From positions 1,953,489-2,017,488 of the forward strand of contig QRDG01000524.1 in NCBI GenBank assembly GCA_012064385.1: a DNA stretch of 64,000 bases, given 5' to 3'. The position numbers were made by a program, and so were the translations under genes. This stretch comes from Puccinellia tenuiflora (taxonomy: Eukaryota > Streptophyta > Magnoliopsida > Poales > Poaceae). Under the pieces are notes generated by a model, which saw nothing but the letters and a program-made list of their open reading frames with translations, was not told the origin of the DNA and did no database searches. Shown here piece after piece: positions 61,163 to 64,000 of the stretch (its first letter is position 1; every line of letters starts with the position of its first letter).

Positions 61163-63832
61163 CTATATCGCAGATTCCGACTGAGAACGGTTCTTCCTAG
61201 CGGCCAACTCTGCAGCCTTGGCGATTTTCTTCTCGAAGGTGGCAATCAACTTCGCAGCCAGCTGACTCGCCCACGCCTTCACACCGCTAAGGGACGCGGT
61301 TTTGCCATCAGGCCTCCGAGGAAAGTCGCTGACAACCTTCTCAAAATCACCTATGACTTGGTGACCAAGTAGGAGCTGGAAAGTGAGCTCTGAGCCGCGT
61401 ACCGTCTGCGCACGCATGTAGTCCGCCATGGTGGTCGCGTCGCCTTCAAACGGAGCCGCAAGCACATCAACAGCGACCGGCAGTAGCTGGATGGGGAAGA
61501 TGCTCCGATGCACAGCCGCCAAGGCGCCTGTCGACTTCTGCAGCGCCGTCGAGGCATATGCGCAGACGCGGTCGATGAAGCCGACAGCCTCGGCCAAGCC
61601 GACATTGACACTGGAAGTTCCTTCTGGAGGAGCACCTCCAGACGCCTCTGAACAACGAAGAGAAGACCACTTGTAAGACATCAGAAGTCGACACAAGACA
61701 AAGTAGGCAATGAGCCGAGATACTTACTCCCAATAGTATCAGCGAGGGTGAGCAAGTGTTCAATCTGGGTCTTCTCCAGATCATCCCGGGTTCGCTCACG
61801 CTCTTGGGCTTCACCCAGTGATTTCTCCAGCTCTGCGACCCACTTCGCCATGCTCTCCCTCTCGCCTGTGGATCGCCGGAGCTAAGTCAACAATGAAGAT
61901 AGTCGCAGCACCTCTCGAACGCAAGGGTTAGTACTCACTGTTCGCTTGCTCCAGAGCAGTGCGGAGTCGATCCTTCTCCTTCTCCATTCGCACGAAGGCT
62001 GCGGCTCCCTCCATCAGCTGGCGACAAAACGGCTGTGGAAAGAACAAGACATCAATCTGCGCCCGACTATTCTAGTCATGCACGTCTTCGGGGGCTACTC
62101 CCATCGGGAGCGCTGTTCGCGCACCCGATACAGATTTTGCAGACAGAGTTAAGGGACACTTACATGCTCAAGCAACCCAGCGTCCACCGAGGTCGCATCA
62201 GCGGTTTTCTCTGGCACGGAGGAGGTCGAAGCTTTCAAGGCCGAAGCGTCACCCGCCTGCGGCTCTTCTTCGGTCACCTTCGCAGTCTGCTCAAACACGG
62301 GAGCAGAAGTGTGCTCCATCTCTAGAGGCGAAGAGCCGACAGCGCCAGTACGGTCGTTGCGACAAGATAATTCAATTCAAATACTCGCAAAGTCAAAAAG
62401 TGCACTCGACAAAACAAGGTGATGGTTGCAAGACTAACCTGGTGACGTCCAGATCATCTTCGCTGCCCAGGGAAACGGAGGGCATCCTCGTGAATCCAGT
62501 CGGCGGTGCAGAGCTGAGGGGAGGCACGACCAAAGGCTCCGTCGGGTCGCTTGTGTGCCTGGCACCAGAGGACGACCCGCTCGCCTCGTCCATGTTCTCC
62601 ACCTCCACCTGCTTTGCGGGTGACGAAGCCGAAGCAGACTCGCCACTCTTTCGTTTCTGCCGCTTCAGCAGCGGCTCCTCATCCTCGTCATCCTCCTCCA
62701 AGGTCTCACTCCGAGAAGTGGCGGAGGGAACTTCATCGTCATCAACCTCTTCATCCTCAGGGAATTCTGCCTCTTCATGAGGCCCATTCTCCATTAACGG
62801 AGGAAGGCTGACAAAGCTGGAACGACCCTGTCAAAAAATTCGGGTCAGACAAAAGAAGATTTCGACAGAACATACAAGACAGAAGCAAAACAAAAGGAAG
62901 CTTACCTCAGGCACAGGGTTGTTCGGCCCATACGGCTGGACCGGGCACTTGACGTTGCACGGATCGACGGCTCGGAGACTGGTGATGCTCCTCACTTTCG
63001 ACTCAACTTCGTCATCGCCGAGTTCATTGCCGTGCTCAAGCGCCCACATCGGGTGGACGCGAGCGCGGAGCGGCTGCACCCGAAGCCTGAAGAAGGTGGC
63101 AATGAGATGCACCCCACCTGTCTCGCGCCCAAGGCTCTTCAACAAGCCACGGAGAAGCGCCAGCAAGGGTTGAGTCGCCTCCCTGTCTTCCTTCGACAGC
63201 GGGTGCGCCCATGCCTTCGTCTTCCGCAACTCGCGATCAGCCGCGAAGGAAAGAAGCCCTTCCTGGTCGCACCTGACGTAGAACCACTTCTTCCGCCAGC
63301 CTTGGACGGAGTCGGATTTCTTCATCTGGAAGTAAGTGGTGTCGCCACGCACCTGGATGCCGAAGCCGCCCACCGGGTACACTTGCCCGCTCTTCCCCAC
63401 GTTCCTCCTGACGAGGAACAGTGACTTCCACAGCGGCCAGTGGGGTGCGATCCCCAAGAAGCACTCGCAGAGCACGATAAAGCTCGCGATGCTCAAGACG
63501 CTATTGGGATTCAGATCGTGGATCTGAACCCCATAAGCATACAGGAGCCCACGAACGAAATCGTGGAGGGGGAACCCGAAACCCCGCGGAAGAAAATCCA
63601 CGAAGCACACGCGTTCCCCCTCGCGAGGGGCAGGAAATACCTCCTTCCCTGGAGCGCGCACCGCCGCCCGGTCCGCCGGCGGTAGCAGTCCCTGTGCGCG
63701 GAGGGCCTCGAGATTGGCCTTCTTCACCGACGACTTCGTCCAATCGCCGTCGGGCTTCTTCATCACGCTAGCCTCGGCGGCGTCGACGGCGCCAGCGGCA
63801 GACTTCCCCCTCTTCATCGTGACCTTGCTCAT
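61163..63832 (-). CDS. Main antisense gene of element B (putative gypsy-type transposon domain), about six exons
   Basis: Minus strand. Exon 1 is 63832-62906 (309 codons, phase 0, donor GAG|GTAAGC). Exon 2 is 62827-62439 (acceptor GACAG, donor CAG|GTTAGT). A third open block is about 62319-62165 (MEHTSAPVFEQTAKVTEEEP). Coiled-coil exons lie at about 62032-61940 (LMEGAAAFVRMEKEKDRLRT) and about 61885-61730 (MAKWVAELEKSLGEAQERER). The last exon ends with a stop at 61163 (LAARKNRSQSESAI). Exon 1 has the block IHDLNPNSVLSIASFIVLCE, FLGIAPHWPLWKSLFLVRRN shared with element A, the PF04195-type domain. Exon 2 is acidic with a KRQKRKS nuclear-signal-like stretch. The exon 2/3 junction does not give a clean phase with the AG sites I see, so that boundary is unsettled or mutated. 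Confidence 0.65.
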
Positions 63833-64000
63833 GGAGGGTGGAGAAGAATCTGACAGAGGAGCAGCAATGGAGGAGCAGCAATGGAGGAGAGAGCAGTGGA
63901 GATGACGGCGAAATGGGGATGGGGTGAACTGTTCCCCACCGCGGTGAAAAATATATACCGCGGGGTCAGTTCATCCTGGCCGTTCCCCACGAAACGGCTC
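63833..64000 (-). other. Upstream region of the antisense gene
   Basis: Holds the presumptive 5' untranslated leader and promoter of the minus-strand gene; the reverse strand has a TATATATTTTTCACC stretch near 63940-63957, about 110 bp before the ATG. The 3' LTR of element B has not started by 64000. Confidence 0.35.

Larger units (their letters stand above)
51817..64000 (+). mobile_element. Element B: Tat-like gypsy LTR retrotransposon with antisense genes, 3' LTR beyond window
   Basis: Order on the plus strand: short 5' LTR (51817-52282), primer site, gag, protease, RT, degenerate RNase H, a second RNase H, integrase, then a dimeric minisatellite (59271-59985). On the minus strand follow two spliced genes (60107-60974 and 61163-63832). 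Known: two RNase H domains and antisense ORFs are features of the Tat lineage (Grande/RIRE2-type) in grasses. An in-frame TAG and a one-base deletion break pol between protease and RT, and the gag N-terminus is scrambled by indels, so this copy looks inactive. It inserted into the B3-like/CACTA locus. The 3' LTR and right TSD are not visible. Confidence 0.88.

Overview
This window is repetitive DNA from a large grass genome, most likely Pooideae (wheat, barley, rye, oat or a close relative). No bacterial or organellar features are seen. The grass call rests on LTRs opening TGATACGTCTCC, a tRNA-Asp primer site after one of them, a Tekay-type gypsy element with 3.3-kb LTRs and an extra ORF before gag, Tat-type gypsy elements with spliced antisense genes, and grass-type Helitron and CACTA ends. 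The species is not resolved, and family labels are by resemblance only.

Layout, left to right. 1-4340: 3' part of a Tat-like gypsy element (A) that lost RT and integrase, with an antisense spliced gene and a clean 3' LTR. 4341-10174: non-coding gypsy pieces of one family, namely element C (3' end plus LTR), a partial second LTR, and reversed element D. 10175-22948: a nearly complete Tekay/Del-type chromovirus (E) on the minus strand, with two long LTRs, an upstream coiled-coil ORF, gag-pol and a chromodomain; one LTR holds an N and a probable assembly duplication. 22949-28712: a minus-strand copia element (F), cut inside RT exactly at E's LTR. 28713-31890: three LTR pieces, two of them head to head. 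32008-36003: a probable Helitron carrying the C-terminal part of a UDP-glycosyltransferase gene. 36004-40319: reversed LTR fragments and an Athila-like PR-RT fragment. 40320-42151: a second Helitron end, a LINE 3' fragment and unassigned DNA. 42152-51816: a CACTA-type terminus next to a B3-like gene on the minus strand, split in its last exon by an intact young gag-only gypsy element (G, 42778-51277, perfect 5-bp TSD). 51817-64000: a large Tat-like gypsy element (B), with short 5' LTR, gag, PR, RT, two RNase H domains, integrase, a dimeric minisatellite, and two spliced antisense genes; its 3' LTR lies beyond the window.

How the parts work together. E and B carry the full set of retrotransposition domains, although both have small frame breaks. 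G, A, C, D and the LTR pieces are non-autonomous or dead and would depend on proteins supplied in trans. The only non-transposon coding signals are the UGT fragment inside the Helitron and the B3-like gene split by G. The B3-like case is the most informative: removing G and one copy of its TSD leaves an open reading frame across the site. Nesting order is partly readable: G and B entered the B3/CACTA locus, A entered C, and F entered a TGATACG-type LTR.
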